Origin: Pseudomonas entomophila
GTDB lineage: Bacteria > Pseudomonadota > Gammaproteobacteria > Pseudomonadales > Pseudomonadaceae
Direction: 5' to 3'
DNA: 64,000 bases
Assembly (NCBI RefSeq): GCF_023277925.1
Contig: NZ_CP063832.1
Span: 3,532,501 to 3,596,500 of the forward strand
In this document: piece after piece, positions 40,721 to 49,454 of the stretch
How positions within the stretch are numbered: position 1 is the stretch's first letter
Layout: every line of letters begins with the position of its first letter
The notes under the pieces: model-generated
Databases searched by the model: none
The model's input: the letters and a program-made list of their open reading frames with translations, nothing else
Told to the model about the DNA's origin: nothing
Made by a program: the position numbers and the translations under genes

Positions 40721-41785
40721 TCAGGCAGCGTTGCCCAGGCGTTCCAGGCGGTAGGCGCCATTGAGCACGCGCTGCCACCAGCCACGGTTGTCGAGGTACC
40801 ACTGCACGGTCTTGCGCAGCCCGGTCTCGAAGGTCTCCTGCGGGGTCCAACCCAGCTCTTCGGCGATCTTGCTGGCGTCGATCGCATAGCGCAGGTCGTG
40901 CCCGGGCCGGTCGCTGACGAACTCGATCAGGTCGCTGTAGGCCTGGACGCCCTCGGGCTTGTTCGGCTGCAACTCCTCGAGCAGCGCGCAGATGCCTTGC
41001 ACCACGTCCAGGTTGCGGCGCTCGTTGTGGCCACCGATGTTGTAGGTCTGCCCCACTTCGCCACGGGTCAGCACGGTGTACAGGGCGCGGGCGTGGTCCT
41101 CGACATGCAGCCAATCGCGGACCTGCGCGCCGTTGCCATACACCGGCAGCGGCTTGCCGTGCAGGGCGTTGAGGATCACGTGCGGGATCAACTTCTCGGG
41201 GAAGTGGTGCGGCCCATAGTTGTTCGAGCAGTTGGTCACCAACACCGGCAGCCCGTAGGTGCGGCCCCAGGCGCGGACCAGGTGGTCGCTGCCGGCCTTG
41301 CTCGCCGAGTAGGGCGAGCTGGGCGCATAGGGGGTCTGCTCGGTGAAGAAGTCATCGGTGCCTTCCAGGTCGCCGAACACTTCGTCGGTGGAGATGTGAT
41401 GGAAGCGGAACGCCGCGCGGGCTTCAGGCGCCAGGCCGTTCCAGTAGCCACGGGCCACTTCCAGCAGCGTCGCGGTGCCCAACACGTTGGTGCGGATGAA
41501 GGCGTCCGGGCCCTCGATCGAGCGGTCGACGTGCGATTCGGCCGCCAGGTGCATCACCGCCTGGGGCTGGAACTCGGCGAAGATCCGCTGCAGGTGCGCC
41601 TTGTCGCAGATATCGGCCTGGTAGAAGCGGTAGCGCGGGGAGTCGGCCACGCCGGCCAACGACTCGAGGTTGCCGGCATAGGTCAGGACGTCGACGTTGG
41701 CCACGTGGCAGTCGGTGTTTTGGATCAGGTGGCGGACCACGGCCGAGCCGATGAAGCCCGCGCCGCCGGTAATCAAGATGTTCAC
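40721..41785 (-). CDS. rmlB: dTDP-glucose 4,6-dehydratase
   Basis: NAD-dependent short-chain dehydrogenase-type enzyme giving dTDP-4-keto-6-deoxyglucose. The 354-residue protein has [14 protein letters not shown] (residues about 7-20), [26 protein letters not shown], the [11 protein letters not shown] segment, and the YxxxK in YSASKAG. It is 43 bases downstream of the toroid-protein gene and 36 bases upstream of rmlA. The intermediate it makes is the branch point to rhamnose, fucose, 6-deoxytalose and amino sugars. Confidence 0.95.
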   Translation of the reverse strand: MNILITGGAGFIGSAVVRHLIQNTDCHVANVDVLTYAGNLESLAGVADSPRYRFYQADICDKAHLQRIFAEFQPQAVMHLAAESHVDRSIEGPDAFIRTNVLGTATLLEVARGYWNGLAPEARAAFRFHHISTDEVFGDLEGTDDFFTEQTPYAPSSPYSASKAGSDHLVRAWGRTYGLPVLVTNCSNNYGPHHFPEKLIPHVILNALHGKPLPVYGNGAQVRDWLHVEDHARALYTVLTRGEVGQTYNIGGHNERRNLDVVQGICALLEELQPNKPEGVQAYSDLIEFVSDRPGHDLRYAIDASKIAEELGWTPQETFETGLRKTVQWYLDNRGWWQRVLNGAYRLERLGNAA

Positions 41786-41828
41786 GCAAGTACTCCTGTA
41801 ATTCGTGTGGTGAGTCCGTTCACGGTGT

Positions 41829-44000
41829 TCAGTTGACCAGGGCGACCCAATACTTGTTGAGGGCGCCTTTGAGGATCAGCAACGACTGGATGCAGGTGAA
41901 GCTTTCGTCGGTGGTGGCCGAGGTGGTGTTCAACGGGCCGAAGCCGCCGTCTTTCTTCTGGTGCCGGGCAATCCAGTCCGACACCCCTTGCTTGTCCCGC
42001 GGCTCGGCATCGAGCAGGTACAGGCCGGCCACTGCCATGTAGCTACCGACCAGGCTGACCGCCTTGCCCGGGCGATACAGGAACGGCCCGTCGGCTTGCT
42101 GCAGCCCTTGCAGCCAGGCCACGGTGGCCTGGGCATCCACCAGTTCGCGGTCCAGCGCATGCAACAGCGACAGGGCGCGATAGGTGGAGAAGGTGTCGGG
42201 CGGGTTGCCTGGGCGGTTGGCGAAACCGCCATCGGCGTGACGGCAAGCCAGGATGAAGTCCAGCAGCGCCTGGGGTTGGTTCGCTTGTGCGCCCAGTACG
42301 TGCAGCGACAACGCCGCCAGGTTGCTGTGCCAGATATCGGACTGGTAGCCCGGCACGTTGCCAAAGCCACCATCGGCCTGCTGGCACTGGCGCAGGTAGG
42401 CGACGCAGGCTTGTTCCGCACGTGGCGCGCTGCCCAGCAGACGCAGGGAAATCACCGCGCAGTAGGTGGCGAACACGTCGCTGAGCTGACCAGGTTGCTC
42501 GGAGAAGCCACCATCGGGGTTCTGCGAGGCCTGGATGCAGGCTACCAGGCTGGCACTGTCCTCGATGTCCGCCTTCAGCGCGTACAAGTCGGAAATCACG
42601 TGCAACGCGGAGAACACCTGCCAGCAACGGTCGGCGCGGAAGCCCTGGGGCGCCAACTCGGCGGTCAGCCCATAGGGTACCGCGAGGGAGGCGCGCGACT
42701 GGCTCAGCCAGTCGTAGTAGGCCGGCAGGTTGACGTCCAGGCTCGGCATCTGCCCCAGGTGGGGCTGCTCCAGTGGACGGCGGTTATCCACCACCCGCAG
42801 GGCATTGCCATCGACCGGGGCCCAGGCTTGCGGCGCCGGCAAGGCCGCCGCGTGCACTGCGAGTGCCTTGAGGCAGGCCAGCTGGCTTTCCAGGCTCTTG
42901 ATGTGCAGGGGCAGGTACGACAGGTTGCCGATGTGGAACACGCCCAACTGCCGAGGCGGCGCCCAGAACTGGCGGATGAAGGGCACCGTCGGATCGACCG
43001 GGGTCGACCAGAAGTAACCCTTGCCCAGGAAGAACCCACCATGGTGACTGTCGTGGAAGCCCCCCAACGCCTTGAGCAACTGGTCGCGGCGGGCAGTGGT
43101 GTCGTGTGGCTGCGCCAACTCCAGCGCCTCCAGCAGCAAGGCGACGTCCAGGCTGGTCTTGATCGGGAACGGCGATTCGTTGCGCTTGAACGAAGCAAGC
43201 CAGTCCGCGCCGACACGCTGGTCGTAGCGCAGGCGATCCCAGAAGCCGCCATAGGCGCTGTCGTGCAGGCGCGCGAAGGTATCTTCAAGCAGCTTGCGCG
43301 CCAGTTGCAGCATCTCCTGGTGGCTGTTGGCCCGCGCCCAGCGGGCCAGGGCCGCCACGGCACGCGCCCGGCTGGCGGTGTTGCGCAAGGTGCCGGCGCC
43401 CAGGCCATCAAGCTCGGCACGCACTTCGTCCTCGAGTTTCCAGACGTGCTGCTGCAGGTGGGTGAGCAGCGCCTGGTCCCCCTTGCAGGCGCACAGGCTG
43501 CACAACAGGTTGACCGCGCCGATGTCCACCTCGATCGGCATGTGCCCATCGATCACCGCGCGCCAGTCGCTGCTGAGCACACCCCCGAACAGACGGTTGT
43601 CATAGACCTGCTGCAGGCGCTGGCTCAAGCCCACGGTCACGCTCTTCAACTGCGCATCGTCACGCCGCAGGCGGCGGAACTCGAGTACTGCGCGCAGGGC
43701 ATCGAACTGGACCGCCAGGGTCCGGCAGCGCCCAGAGCCATGCGGGTTCCAGAAACGGTCGCCCAATTCGATGAAGCCATCCTGGCTGGCATCGTGCAGC
43801 GCCAGCAACCCGGCCAGCGCGAACTCGGCCTGCTCGGCCTCGCCATGGGCGGCGAAGAACAGCGTCGCCGCCGCCTGGTCCTCCAGGCGCTTGTCGCTGC
43901 TGATGCGTAGCGCACCGGTAGCGTCGGTGACTGCCAGAAAGCCACCCTCTTCCCTGTCCATCAAGGCTTCGGCCATGAAGGTATATGAGGCGCTGTGCAT
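41829..44000 (-). CDS. Two-part alpha/alpha-toroid protein with five prenyltransferase/squalene-cyclase-type repeats
   Basis: A 723-residue soluble protein of unknown function. Its C-terminal third holds five repeats spaced exactly 47 residues apart, beginning QNPDGGF (493), QQADGGF (540), RHADGGF (587), QQADGPF (634) and QKKDGGF (681). Each continues xxPGxxxDxxxxYxAxxxLxxLG, the pattern of protein-prenyltransferase beta subunits and related terpene cyclases. A DxDD cyclase motif is not visible. The N-terminal 450 residues resemble another alpha/alpha barrel (GGF at 19-21, 251-253 and 321-323; [20 protein letters not shown]), reminiscent of YyaL/AGE-type domains. The ribosome site is GGGAGAGG. 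It is third gene of the operon, between a glycosyltransferase and rmlB. Possible roles are prenyl transfer, cyclisation or a binding scaffold. Confidence 0.75.
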   Translation of the reverse strand: MHSASYTFMAEALMDREEGGFLAVTDATGALRISSDKRLEDQAAATLFFAAHGEAEQAEFALAGLLALHDASQDGFIELGDRFWNPHGSGRCRTLAVQFDALRAVLEFRRLRRDDAQLKSVTVGLSQRLQQVYDNRLFGGVLSSDWRAVIDGHMPIEVDIGAVNLLCSLCACKGDQALLTHLQQHVWKLEDEVRAELDGLGAGTLRNTASRARAVAALARWARANSHQEMLQLARKLLEDTFARLHDSAYGGFWDRLRYDQRVGADWLASFKRNESPFPIKTSLDVALLLEALELAQPHDTTARRDQLLKALGGFHDSHHGGFFLGKGYFWSTPVDPTVPFIRQFWAPPRQLGVFHIGNLSYLPLHIKSLESQLACLKALAVHAAALPAPQAWAPVDGNALRVVDNRRPLEQPHLGQMPSLDVNLPAYYDWLSQSRASLAVPYGLTAELAPQGFRADRCWQVFSALHVISDLYALKADIEDSASLVACIQASQNPDGGFSEQPGQLSDVFATYCAVISLRLLGSAPRAEQACVAYLRQCQQADGGFGNVPGYQSDIWHSNLAALSLHVLGAQANQPQALLDFILACRHADGGFANRPGNPPDTFSTYRALSLLHALDRELVDAQATVAWLQGLQQADGPFLYRPGKAVSLVGSYMAVAGLYLLDAEPRDKQGVSDWIARHQKKDGGFGPLNTTSATTDESFTCIQSLLILKGALNKYWVALVN

Positions 44001-44036
44001 TGCCCTCTCCCTGAATAATGCTGTGGATGATGTTGC

Positions 44037-45251
44037 TTACTGAGCCAGGCTGAGAATCCGGCTGGCGGCACGCTGGGCACCCAGGCCATCGGGTGCGGCG
44101 ACACGCTGGTGAGCACCGAAGTAGGTTGGCGCCGCGGTATCCTTGTCCAGCTCGGCGCCGATCAGCTCGGCAATCCGCGCGGCCTCGCAACCCAGGTAGG
44201 TCGGGAAGCCCAGGCGCCCCAGGCGGTCGAGCGCCTCGGCCTCGTGGTACTCGGACTTCGACGGCAGCACGAACAGGGTCGGAATGTTCAGCGCGGCGAT
44301 CTCGGTCACGGTGATCCAGCCCGGCGCCGACACCAGCAGGCTGGCTTCGCGCAGCAGGCCCATCCAGTCCGGGTAGTACGGCACGCTGATGACGCCTTCG
44401 CGCGGGGCGATATCCTGACGGCCGAGCAACACCATCTTCAGCTCCGGGCGCTCTGCGCGCAGACGCTCGAAGGCCTCCAGGTAGCCGTTGAGCAGGTTCT
44501 GCTTGCTCTCGGCGAACATGGTGGTGCCGCTGATGGAGGCGACAACGAACGGACCGTCACCCAGGCCCAGGTCGGCGCGTACGGTAGAGGCGTTGGTCTG
44601 AGTGAAATCACGGATCATCGGCCCAACGAAATGCGCCTTGCCCGAGTGCAGCGCGCTGGCCACCGGCGTGCCGTTGTCCATCTCCGGGATGTAGGGCTTG
44701 TCGGTCAGCACCAGTTGGCTCTGCTCGATCATCCACGAAAACTGCTTGTGCAAGGCAAGGCGCGCCCGGTTCAGGTCTTCGGCGTTGAGTTCGAAACCAC
44801 CTTCGCTCAGGTCCTCGTCGGTTAGCTGGCACAAGGTGAAGTCGTAGCGCTCGGTGACGAACACCAGGGGCGTGCGGCTGAAGATCGCCGCCAGGCAAGC
44901 CGCCATGTTGAAGTCGGAAATCACCACGCGAGGCTTGTGTTCCTCGATGATCGCCAGGTAGGCCAGCATGCGTTCGCTGGACAGGAACGTGTTGGAAATG
45001 TAGCCGGCGATATAGCTGCCCCAGTCAAGCTGGCGCGACAGGTTGCTCTTTTTCGAATAGTCCATCAGTTGCCCGGCGACATCGATCACCTCGATGCCCG
45101 AGCCTTCGAACATCGGGGTGAACACGTCCTGCAGCGAGGCCAGGGCCACCTTCAGGTCGATATCGGGGTTGCGATCCTTCAGGGCACGGCCGATCGACAG
45201 CACACGCATGTTGTGACCGGAACCGGTGGGTGCGGGGGCGAACAGAATCAT
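44037..45251 (-). CDS. GT-B fold glycosyltransferase (family 1/28-like)
   Basis: A 404-residue cytoplasmic glycosyltransferase. The N-terminal donor-independent half starts ILFAPAPTGSGHNMRVLSIGRAL (GSGH loop as in MurG/UGT-type enzymes). The C-terminal half has VVASISGTTMFAE, VPYYPDWMGLLREASLLVSAPGWITVTEIAALNIPTLFVLPSKSEYHEAEALDRL, the nucleotide-sugar-binding region. The ATG at 45251 overlaps the stop of the upstream acyltransferase gene (ATGA), with GGAGGA as ribosome site. The 59 codons upstream in frame belong to that neighbour. Its likely donor is a dTDP-6-deoxysugar made through RmlA/RmlB. The acceptor is unknown. Confidence 0.85.
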   Translation of the reverse strand: MILFAPAPTGSGHNMRVLSIGRALKDRNPDIDLKVALASLQDVFTPMFEGSGIEVIDVAGQLMDYSKKSNLSRQLDWGSYIAGYISNTFLSSERMLAYLAIIEEHKPRVVISDFNMAACLAAIFSRTPLVFVTERYDFTLCQLTDEDLSEGGFELNAEDLNRARLALHKQFSWMIEQSQLVLTDKPYIPEMDNGTPVASALHSGKAHFVGPMIRDFTQTNASTVRADLGLGDGPFVVASISGTTMFAESKQNLLNGYLEAFERLRAERPELKMVLLGRQDIAPREGVISVPYYPDWMGLLREASLLVSAPGWITVTEIAALNIPTLFVLPSKSEYHEAEALDRLGRLGFPTYLGCEAARIAELIGAELDKDTAAPTYFGAHQRVAAPDGLGAQRAASRILSLAQ

Positions 45252-46219
45252 GCGACTTCCTCCTTGAGTTGAATGATGCCTTTGACTACCGAGTGTGCAG
45301 GTACATCGCGAATGACGACGGCGTAGGGTTCGACCACCACGTCGTCGCCAAGGGAAACAGGGCCGACGATCAATGCGCCGGTACCGATACGGCAGCGCTT
45401 GCCGATGCTGATGGGGGCGGCCTTCCAAGGCAGCGAGCGGTAGCCATGATCGTGCGAGGACGACACCAGGGTGACCTGGTCGTCGAGCTGGCTGTGCTCG
45501 CCGATGACGACACCACCAGCCCCTTCGATGACCACGCCACGCCCCAGGCCGACGTGCTCGCCAAGGGCGATACCGCCTTGATCGTGCATGCCACCGCGCC
45601 GAATGCTACGGCCGATCAGCACGCAGTCCTCACCGATATGTACAGAAGCGCCACCGGACAGTTCGGCGTCGATCAGCGCACTGTCGGCGATACGCCAAGC
45701 ACTAAGCTGCGGGTTTTGCTGATGCACGAGAGGCAATGCGCAGGAGGCACGATCGAGGAAAGAAGGTAGGCCCTCGCGCTGACGCTTGAGCACTTTCTGC
45801 AGGACCGGCGCGGGGTCGGGCCAGCCATCCTCACTGACCTGGCGACGGGCGATCAGCCGTGCCGGGCGGCCGACGACGATGCAGTCCTGCTCGACGTCTT
45901 CAGTGACCAGTGCGCCTGCGGCCACCACCGCTCCGGCACCGATGTGCACGCCGGGCATAAGGGTTGCCCGGGCACCGATCCAGGCGCCACGACCAACACG
46001 GATGGGGTGTTCCTTGCTGCCGCGAGCGACGACGCCGGTGGCCAGCATGCCGCGATCGGCGACATCCAGGTGCTCGAGGCGGCACTTGAAACCGATGAAG
46101 CACCCCTGACCCAGGGTCACGCCCTGGAGGTGGTTGCCAGCGCGAACCCAGCTGGCGTCGCCAATGCGGGTGTCGGACGAGACGCGCGTTCCGACTTCGA
46201 CAAGCCATGTTGTCTGCAT
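45248..46219 (-). CDS. Double left-handed beta-helix (LbH) acyltransferase
   Basis: A 323-residue protein with two hexapeptide-repeat domains. The first (about residues 1-130) contains IRVGRGAWIGARATLMPGVHIGAGAVVAAGALVTEDVEQDCIVVGRPARLI. The second (about 185-320) ends SSHDHGYRSLPWKAAPISIGKRCRIGTGALIVGPVSLGDDVVVEPYAVVIRDVPAHSVVKG, the CysE/LacA/WbbJ-type acetyl-CoA-binding coil with catalytic-type His in SHDHGYR. It starts at 46219 with AAGGGA seven bases upstream. First gene of the operon acyltransferase-GT-toroid-rmlB-rmlA, 168 bases downstream of the GTAC operator. It could acetylate a sugar or the aglycone. Having two helices in one chain is uncommon. Confidence 0.82.
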   Translation of the reverse strand: MQTTWLVEVGTRVSSDTRIGDASWVRAGNHLQGVTLGQGCFIGFKCRLEHLDVADRGMLATGVVARGSKEHPIRVGRGAWIGARATLMPGVHIGAGAVVAAGALVTEDVEQDCIVVGRPARLIARRQVSEDGWPDPAPVLQKVLKRQREGLPSFLDRASCALPLVHQQNPQLSAWRIADSALIDAELSGGASVHIGEDCVLIGRSIRRGGMHDQGGIALGEHVGLGRGVVIEGAGGVVIGEHSQLDDQVTLVSSSHDHGYRSLPWKAAPISIGKRCRIGTGALIVGPVSLGDDVVVEPYAVVIRDVPAHSVVKGIIQLKEEVA

Positions 46220-46383
46220 CACACAATCCCTTGCCTGTTCGGATGCAGCGCGTGGTTTCGCCATGGCGAAAGTCAGACGTGCATCCCGGTTGCGAATCCT
46301 TGCATGGGGTGTCGCCACTCTGGCGTGACCTGCTGTCCAGGCCTGCCGATTTCGAGGGGTTAGAGCCGCCCTGCGAAGCTAAT

Positions 46384-46423
46384 AATGTACTAGTCAATTA
46401 GTACTGTTCGCATATCCTAGTAC
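46384..46423 (-). promoter_or_regulatory. GTAC operator of the acyltransferase-rmlA operon
   Basis: GTAC occurs at 46387, 46401 and 46420 (spacings 14 and 19). On the plus strand the core reads AATGTAC-N10-GTACTGTT, identical in layout and flanks to the monooxygenase operator at 56427-56466. A TACATT -10-like box is embedded at its minus-strand downstream end. Apart from this, bases 46220-46646 hold a 160-base leader, AT-rich sequence and the tetR terminator, and no gene. Confidence 0.7.
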
Positions 46424-46559
46424 AGACAAAATGCCTAGGCAACACGTTTTCTGTGCCGGTCGTTAGAAAATTTCAGGGCAGTCAAGATGCACAAAAAGGT
46501 TTCGATAATGTGAAAAATGGCTGAATTTAGCGTGGAATCTGCACAAAAATCCACAGACA

Positions 46560-46600
46560 CAGCAAAAACGCAACCGGCCACTCATGTGGCCGGTTGCGTT
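46560..46600 (-). terminator. Terminator of the tetR gene
   Basis: A perfect 15-base stem AACGCAACCGGCCAC/GTGGCCGGTTGCGTT with a four-base loop, followed on the minus strand by TTTTTGCTG, located 46 bases past the tetR stop. Confidence 0.9.
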
Positions 46601-46646
46601 GAGATAAACACAGAGGCTGGCCAAAGGCCAGCTAGCGGATGAGCGG

Positions 46647-47258
46647 TCAGTGCGCGAGACGATCCGGGACGATGGTGTCCCAATTGCCCATGGCATGGCC
46701 TGCCACTTTCTCCAGCGCATCGCGTGGTGAACCGTCACGCGCCACCATGGCCATGCCGCGCTGTACCACGCCGTAGTAGTTGGCCAGGCTCTCGCAGTCG
46801 ACATGCTCGCCGATCTCACGGCTGGCCTGCCCGAGGCGCAGGCGGTTCTTCAACATCTCGAAGGGCTTGCAGCGCAGCACCTTGAGCCCGACCCTGAGGT
46901 TGGGCAAGGGGGAATTGAGGTCGGTCTGGGTGACGAAACAACCGTGGGGACGGTCTTCACGGGTGAGGATCCTGGCGGTTGCCAGCAGGACGGCCTGGAT
47001 CGAGTCCTGCGCCCGTTCATACTTGTACAGCTCGCTCCAGATTTCCTCGCCAACCGTGGACCAGTAAAGCTCCAGCGCTTCGAGGAACAGGTCCTCCTTG
47101 GAGCCGAAGGCGGCATAGAGGCTGGGCGACTTGATCTTCATCACCCCCATCAGCTCACTCAGCGACGTGCCATCGTAGCCCTTGTCCCAAAACAGCAGCA
47201 TGGCCTTGACCAGCGCTTCGTGACGATCGAACTCCCGGGGTCTTCCACGACCACTCAT
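46647..47258 (-). CDS. TetR-family transcriptional regulator
   Basis: A 203-residue one-component regulator. The N-terminal helix-turn-helix is at residues about 10-55 (RHEALVKAMLLFWDKGYDGTSLSELMGVMKIKSPSLYAAFGSKEDLFLEAL). The C-terminal helical domain has the pattern of the AcrR/TetR subfamily with TetR_C-type GCF motif (HGCFVTQTDLNSP). Divergent from the flavin reductase/UbiC-like pair and separated from them by a perfect 24-base inverted repeat with core GTAC-N10-GTAC. It is the best candidate for the protein that binds the GTAC operators across 46.4-56.9 kb. It has its own terminator. Confidence 0.88.
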   Translation of the reverse strand: MSGRGRPREFDRHEALVKAMLLFWDKGYDGTSLSELMGVMKIKSPSLYAAFGSKEDLFLEALELYWSTVGEEIWSELYKYERAQDSIQAVLLATARILTREDRPHGCFVTQTDLNSPLPNLRVGLKVLRCKPFEMLKNRLRLGQASREIGEHVDCESLANYYGVVQRGMAMVARDGSPRDALEKVAGHAMGNWDTIVPDRLAH

Positions 47259-47405
47259 ATCTACTTCTCCCTTCTAACAACGGGTGGATCGCAACCTGGG
47301 CAGTCACAACCCGGATCCCACTGCGCCGCCCAGGCCACCCATGACCTGCAGGCCTTGCGCGGCAGGGCGTGCAGCGGCAATACGTGAACGGCGTTACAAA
47401 AAGAA

Positions 47406-47433
47406 TTGTATTGTACTAATACATCCGTACAAT
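47406..47433. promoter_or_regulatory. GTAC operator and promoter between tetR and the flavin reductase
   Basis: ATTGTAC (47410-47416), 10 bases, GTACAAT (47427-47433) is a perfect inverted repeat. For the plus strand, TTGTAT (47406-47411), 16 bases, TACAAT (47428-47433) makes a good sigma-70 promoter lying inside it. Binding would block both directions. The rest of 47259-47567 shows no gene. Confidence 0.78.
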
Positions 47434-47567
47434 CAGCGGTGTGCGAATGATATGCGGTCGCCTGCGGGGTACGTCAACCCCGGCTTACAAACAATAAGTC
47501 ATGGCGTACATGCATGATCGCCAAAGCTTTTTTAGCGAAGATCACTCACCGAAGGAGCGTCTCAGCA

Positions 47568-48065
47568 ATGGATGTTGCAACCTACAGAAATGCCATGGCC
47601 CGGCTTGGCGGCGCCGTCTCGATCATCAGCACCGACGGCCCCAGCGGTCGCCATGGCTTCACCGCGTCCGCCGTGTGCAGCGTCACCGACACCCCGCCCA
47701 CCCTGCTGGTGTGCATGAACAACCAGTCGCGCCAGCGCAGCAGTTTCGAAGAAAACGGCGTGCTCTGCGTGAACGTGCTGCGCGGTGACCATCAACATCT
47801 GTCGGGTATCTTCGCCAACAAGCACCTGGACATGGAGCAACGTTTCCAGGCAACCCCCTGGTCTATCGGCCACAGTGGCGCACCGACCATGGACGAGGCG
47901 CTGGTCTGCTTCGACTGCCGGATCAGCGAAATCCATACGGTCGGCAGCCACAGCATCTTCTATTGCCAGGTACTTAATATCGACAGCGCCCAGCATCCGG
48001 AAGGGTTGATCTATTTCGACCGTGCCTATCATCGCGTTGCCGCGCCCGACCAGTCCGCAGCCTGA
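47568..48065 (+). CDS. Flavin reductase (HpaC/RutF-like)
   Basis: A 165-residue flavin:NAD(P)H reductase domain protein (MDVATYRNAMARLGGAVSIISTDGPSGRHGFTASAVCSVTDTPPTLLVCMNNQSRQRSSFEENGVLCVNVL, the split-barrel FMN-binding pattern with TASAVCSVT and N-x-x-S). Such proteins supply reduced flavin to a separate monooxygenase. The ATG at 47568 has GAAGGAG ten bases upstream. The 22-base gap to the UbiC-like gene suggests one transcript. Likely partner in this locus: the acyl-CoA-dehydrogenase-fold monooxygenase at 55217-56368 and perhaps the luciferase-like enzyme. Confidence 0.87.
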   Translation: MDVATYRNAMARLGGAVSIISTDGPSGRHGFTASAVCSVTDTPPTLLVCMNNQSRQRSSFEENGVLCVNVLRGDHQHLSGIFANKHLDMEQRFQATPWSIGHSGAPTMDEALVCFDCRISEIHTVGSHSIFYCQVLNIDSAQHPEGLIYFDRAYHRVAAPDQSAA

Positions 48066-48087
48066 AGACTTCCGGAGAACACGCGTC

Positions 48088-48645
48088 ATGGACAATCTCT
48101 GGACTTCGCTGCCGCTACCTGGCCTGAGCGACGATCAAAGGCACTGGCTGTTCGCCCCAGGCTCGCTGACCTTGCGCCTCAAGGCGCTGGGCCGGTTCAG
48201 CATGGATGTGACCCAGCAGCGGATCGATTTCCCCGAACCCGGTGAAGCCCATGCCCTGGGCTGCACCACCGACAGCCCTGCCTGGATCCGTGAAGTGGCC
48301 TTGAAAGTCGACGACCAGGTCATGGTCTGCGCCCGCAGCCTGACGCCGATGCGCGAGAGCCGGCCGGCCTGGCCGGAGCTTGCCGGCTACGGCGCCGAGC
48401 CATTGGGCAGCATGCTGTACAACTCGCAGGATATTCAGCGCGGTGCTTTCGAATGCCAGCGCCCGCAGGCCGATGACCCGCTGTGGCGCCTGGCCACGTC
48501 GCTCGGCCAGCCAAACGGCAAGCTGCTGGCCCGCCGCTCGCGCTTCCTGCGCGACGGCCAGCCACTGCTGATCGCCGAATGCTTTGTCGAGCGCTTCTGG
48601 GTTTTACTACAGGAGAGGAGCGCGCCGCTGAAACTGGCGATCTGA
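48088..48645 (+). CDS. UbiC-like chorismate-pyruvate lyase
   Basis: A 185-residue protein of the chorismate lyase family, which splits chorismate to 4-hydroxybenzoate and pyruvate. Conserved stretches seen are WIREVALKVDDQVMVCARSLTP (the substrate Arg region), EPLGSMLYN and ARRSRFLRDGQPLLIAECFVERFW (with the catalytic-type Glu in AECF, matching Glu155 of E. coli UbiC). The housekeeping ubiC of pseudomonads is normally beside ubiA, so this copy next to a flavin reductase and a TetR regulator looks pathway-specific. The ribosome site is CGGAGA. It is convergent with the ArsR gene. Confidence 0.82.
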   Translation: MDNLWTSLPLPGLSDDQRHWLFAPGSLTLRLKALGRFSMDVTQQRIDFPEPGEAHALGCTTDSPAWIREVALKVDDQVMVCARSLTPMRESRPAWPELAGYGAEPLGSMLYNSQDIQRGAFECQRPQADDPLWRLATSLGQPNGKLLARRSRFLRDGQPLLIAECFVERFWVLLQERSAPLKLAI

Positions 48646-48676
48646 GCCAAGGGCGCGCTTGTGGGGGGAAGGCGAA

Positions 48677-49036
48677 TCAGCCTTCTTCCAGGCGGGCTTC
48701 GTTGTCGCGGATGACCTGCGAGGTGTGCGGGTCTTTGTCGACGGCCTCGAGCAGGGAGCTGAGCAGGCCAGGGAAACGGGCTTCCAGGTCATCCCGGCGG
48801 ATCGACAGCAGGTTCTCACGGCCATAAGGGCGTTGCCAGATCACACCGCTGTCGCGCAGCACGCGCCAGTGGTGGGTCATGGTCGACTTGGAGGCACCTT
48901 TGAGGATGCGCCCGCAAGGGTGTTCTTCGCCATCGGAGAGGACCTTCAGCACAGTCAGGCGCAACGGGTTGCCAAGTGCTGTCAGGACGTTTTCCAGGCG
49001 GATCTGCTCGATGCTGGGGTGGTTGGCAGTGTACAT
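48677..49036 (-). CDS. ArsR-family winged-helix regulator
   Basis: A 119-residue ArsR/SmtB-type protein (IRLENVLTALGNPLRLTVLKVLSDGEEHPCGRILKGASKSTMTHHWRVLRDSGVIWQRPYGRENLLSIRRDDLEARFPGLL). The recognition helix is KSTMTHHWRVLRDSG. Only one cysteine is present and no CxC or paired metal motif is visible, so it is probably not a metal sensor. Closely similar stand-alone proteins are common in pseudomonads. It is transcribed from a 200-base upstream region holding a GTAC-type element and a separate inverted repeat. Confidence 0.87.
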   Translation of the reverse strand: MYTANHPSIEQIRLENVLTALGNPLRLTVLKVLSDGEEHPCGRILKGASKSTMTHHWRVLRDSGVIWQRPYGRENLLSIRRDDLEARFPGLLSSLLEAVDKDPHTSQVIRDNEARLEEG

Positions 49037-49240
49037 GCAATAACCTCAATAGCTTTACAAGGATCACCACGCGCCGGATCGCCTGCGCGGTACCGTCCGT
49101 GGTTTCCCCGTATTGATCAGGCGCGATTCCATGTCGCGCTCCTGGGAAGCCGAGTCCGAACCTGGCAATACCCCATAGGGACAGCATGTTCCCAACTATC
49201 TAGGGCCATCAGTCGATGGCTGCCTGCCTCTGGAATCACG

Positions 49241-49269
49241 ACTGTTTGTTAGTACGAACAGTGTAGGAC
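49241..49269 (-). promoter_or_regulatory. Weak GTAC-type operator upstream of the ArsR gene
   Basis: GTAC (49252-49255)-N10-GGAC (49266-49269) keeps the 14-base spacing but has one mismatch in the second box. It is overlapped by the inverted repeat ACTGTT/AACAGT, which could instead be an ArsR autoregulatory site. Confidence 0.4.
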
Positions 49270-49412
49270 TATACACCATTGTTACAACCGTTCGCGAGTC
49301 AAACTCGTTCCATGTGCTACCTGCAAGCATCAAGGCGCAACCCATTTACCCTTGTAAAACAGGACGTTGTGCAAAGGGACGAATTTAAGAAAGGGAGTGT
49401 TTCAAGGTGTAA

Positions 49413-49444
49413 AGCCTGCGCCGGGTGCAACCCCGGCGCAGGCT
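49413..49444 (-). terminator. Hairpin after the pump operon
   Basis: A 13-base perfect stem AGCCTGCGCCGGG/CCCGGCGCAGGCT begins 11 bases past the stop of the outer-membrane factor gene. It is followed on the minus strand by TTTACACC, a short T-run. Confidence 0.7.
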
Positions 49445-49454
49445 GAAGGGGCAC

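Larger units (their letters stand above)
49037..49454. other. Gene-free region between the ArsR gene and the pump operon
   Basis: No coding frame is convincing. It contains ACTGTT (49241-49246)-N10-AACAGT (49257-49262), overlapped by GTAC (49252)-N10-GGAC (49266), about 200 bases upstream of arsR. Its right end is the terminator-like hairpin of the pump operon. Local sequence is AT-richer than the neighbouring genes. Confidence 0.6.

Noticed and set aside
41829..44000. Calling the toroid protein a squalene-hopene cyclase
   Set aside because: The repeats are similar, but the DxDD catalytic motif is not visible, QW-motif tryptophans are missing and there are no isoprenoid genes nearby.
48677..49036. 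Metal-sensing role for the ArsR protein
   Set aside because: Only one cysteine and no paired ligand motif, and no metal-transport gene nearby.
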